Shown here: positions 4,988 through 5,084 of the stretch, in pieces
How the letters are laid out: each line of letters opens with the position of its first letter
Numbering within the stretch: position 1 is the stretch's first letter
Assembly (NCBI GenBank): GCA_024281135.1
Contig: JAMXLG010000345.1
Location: forward strand, 1-5,084
Source: Vulcanimicrobiia bacterium
GTDB lineage: Bacteria; Eremiobacterota; Eremiobacteria; Baltobacterales; Baltobacteraceae
Direction: 5' to 3'
DNA length: 5,084 nt
Notes under the pieces: generated by a model
The model's database searches: none
What the model saw: the letters and a program-made list of their open reading frames with translations, nothing else
What the model was told of the DNA's origin: nothing
Translations under genes and position numbers: made by a program

Positions 4988-5084
4988 CGCGATAAGAAAT
5001 TGCTCCGACGTTCCGGTGAGCCGCAATCCATCTTTGCGGTTTGCAAAATAGCGTTCGTTTAGCTCTGCGGGCGAAATCGTTTCT
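4979..5084 (-). CDS. C-terminal fragment, possibly a class I SAM-dependent methyltransferase
   Basis: The right edge holds the last 34 codons of a minus-strand gene ending in TAA (4981..4979). The readable residues are ETISPAELNERYFANRKD followed by GLRLTGTSEQFLIAKT. The pattern SPAEL-x-x-RYF-A-x-R-x-DGLR followed by a short strand ending in a basic residue resembles the C-termini of class I SAM-dependent methyltransferases as I remember them. No SAM-binding motif is in the window, so the function is tentative. The reading frame is supported by its protein-like sequence, the stop codon placed at the hairpin, and convergent orientation with the TM2 gene. Confidence 0.5.
   Translation of the reverse strand, partial: ETISPAELNERYFANRKDGLRLTGTSEQFLIAKT

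Noticed and set aside
1..5084. Ku gene, CRISPR array, transposase, tRNA or integration site
   Set aside because: I looked for these given the repair genes and the accessory-like arrangement; no reading frame, repeat series or RNA gene in the window supports any of them.

Overview
The window is a high-GC, densely coding bacterial segment with two divergently transcribed gene clusters and the end of a third, convergent gene. No rRNA, tRNA or species-diagnostic gene is present, so taxonomy is uncertain. The gene style (split LigD modules, small membrane proteins, a short DUF255 protein) suggests a soil-type bacterium, perhaps an under-sampled phylum, but this is inference only.

Minus strand, read from about 2450 down to 1: a tightly packed five-gene cluster. 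It encodes a 61-aa single-pass membrane protein with a Thr/Gly-rich tail (2383..2198), a 52-aa lmo0937/DUF5670-type membrane protein (2194..2036), a 543-aa LigD-type protein with a 3'-phosphoesterase domain fused to an ATP-dependent DNA ligase (2023..392), a 94-aa stand-alone STAS protein resembling anti-sigma factor antagonists (381..97), and the first 30 codons of a stand-alone LigD polymerase domain (92 to beyond the left edge). The gaps are 3, 12, 10 and 4 bases, so one mRNA is likely. Two of the genes are core bacterial non-homologous end-joining (NHEJ) enzymes. The gene between them belongs to a family that normally regulates stress sigma factors. A candidate SigB/SigF-type promoter (GGTTTG, then GGGAAA) lies upstream of the first gene. 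Ku is not in the window.

Plus strand, 2477 to 4932: a 93-aa protein with three predicted membrane segments, overlapping by 8 bases a DUF255/YyaL-type protein with a thioredoxin-like N-terminus (WCHWC) and an (alpha/alpha)-barrel-like body. After 46 bases comes a TM2-domain membrane protein with a strong ribosome binding site. A strong hairpin terminator (4954..4980 plus a short T run) closes this cluster and reaches into the stop codon of a convergent minus-strand gene. Only that gene's last 34 residues are present, and they resemble a class I SAM-dependent methyltransferase C-terminus.

The main point of interest is the minus-strand cluster: a PE-ligase, a STAS regulator-like protein and a LigD polymerase in consecutive, nearly touching genes, led by two tiny membrane proteins. 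This could be a stress-regulated NHEJ operon. That reading is inference; the gene order and spacing are read directly from the sequence.
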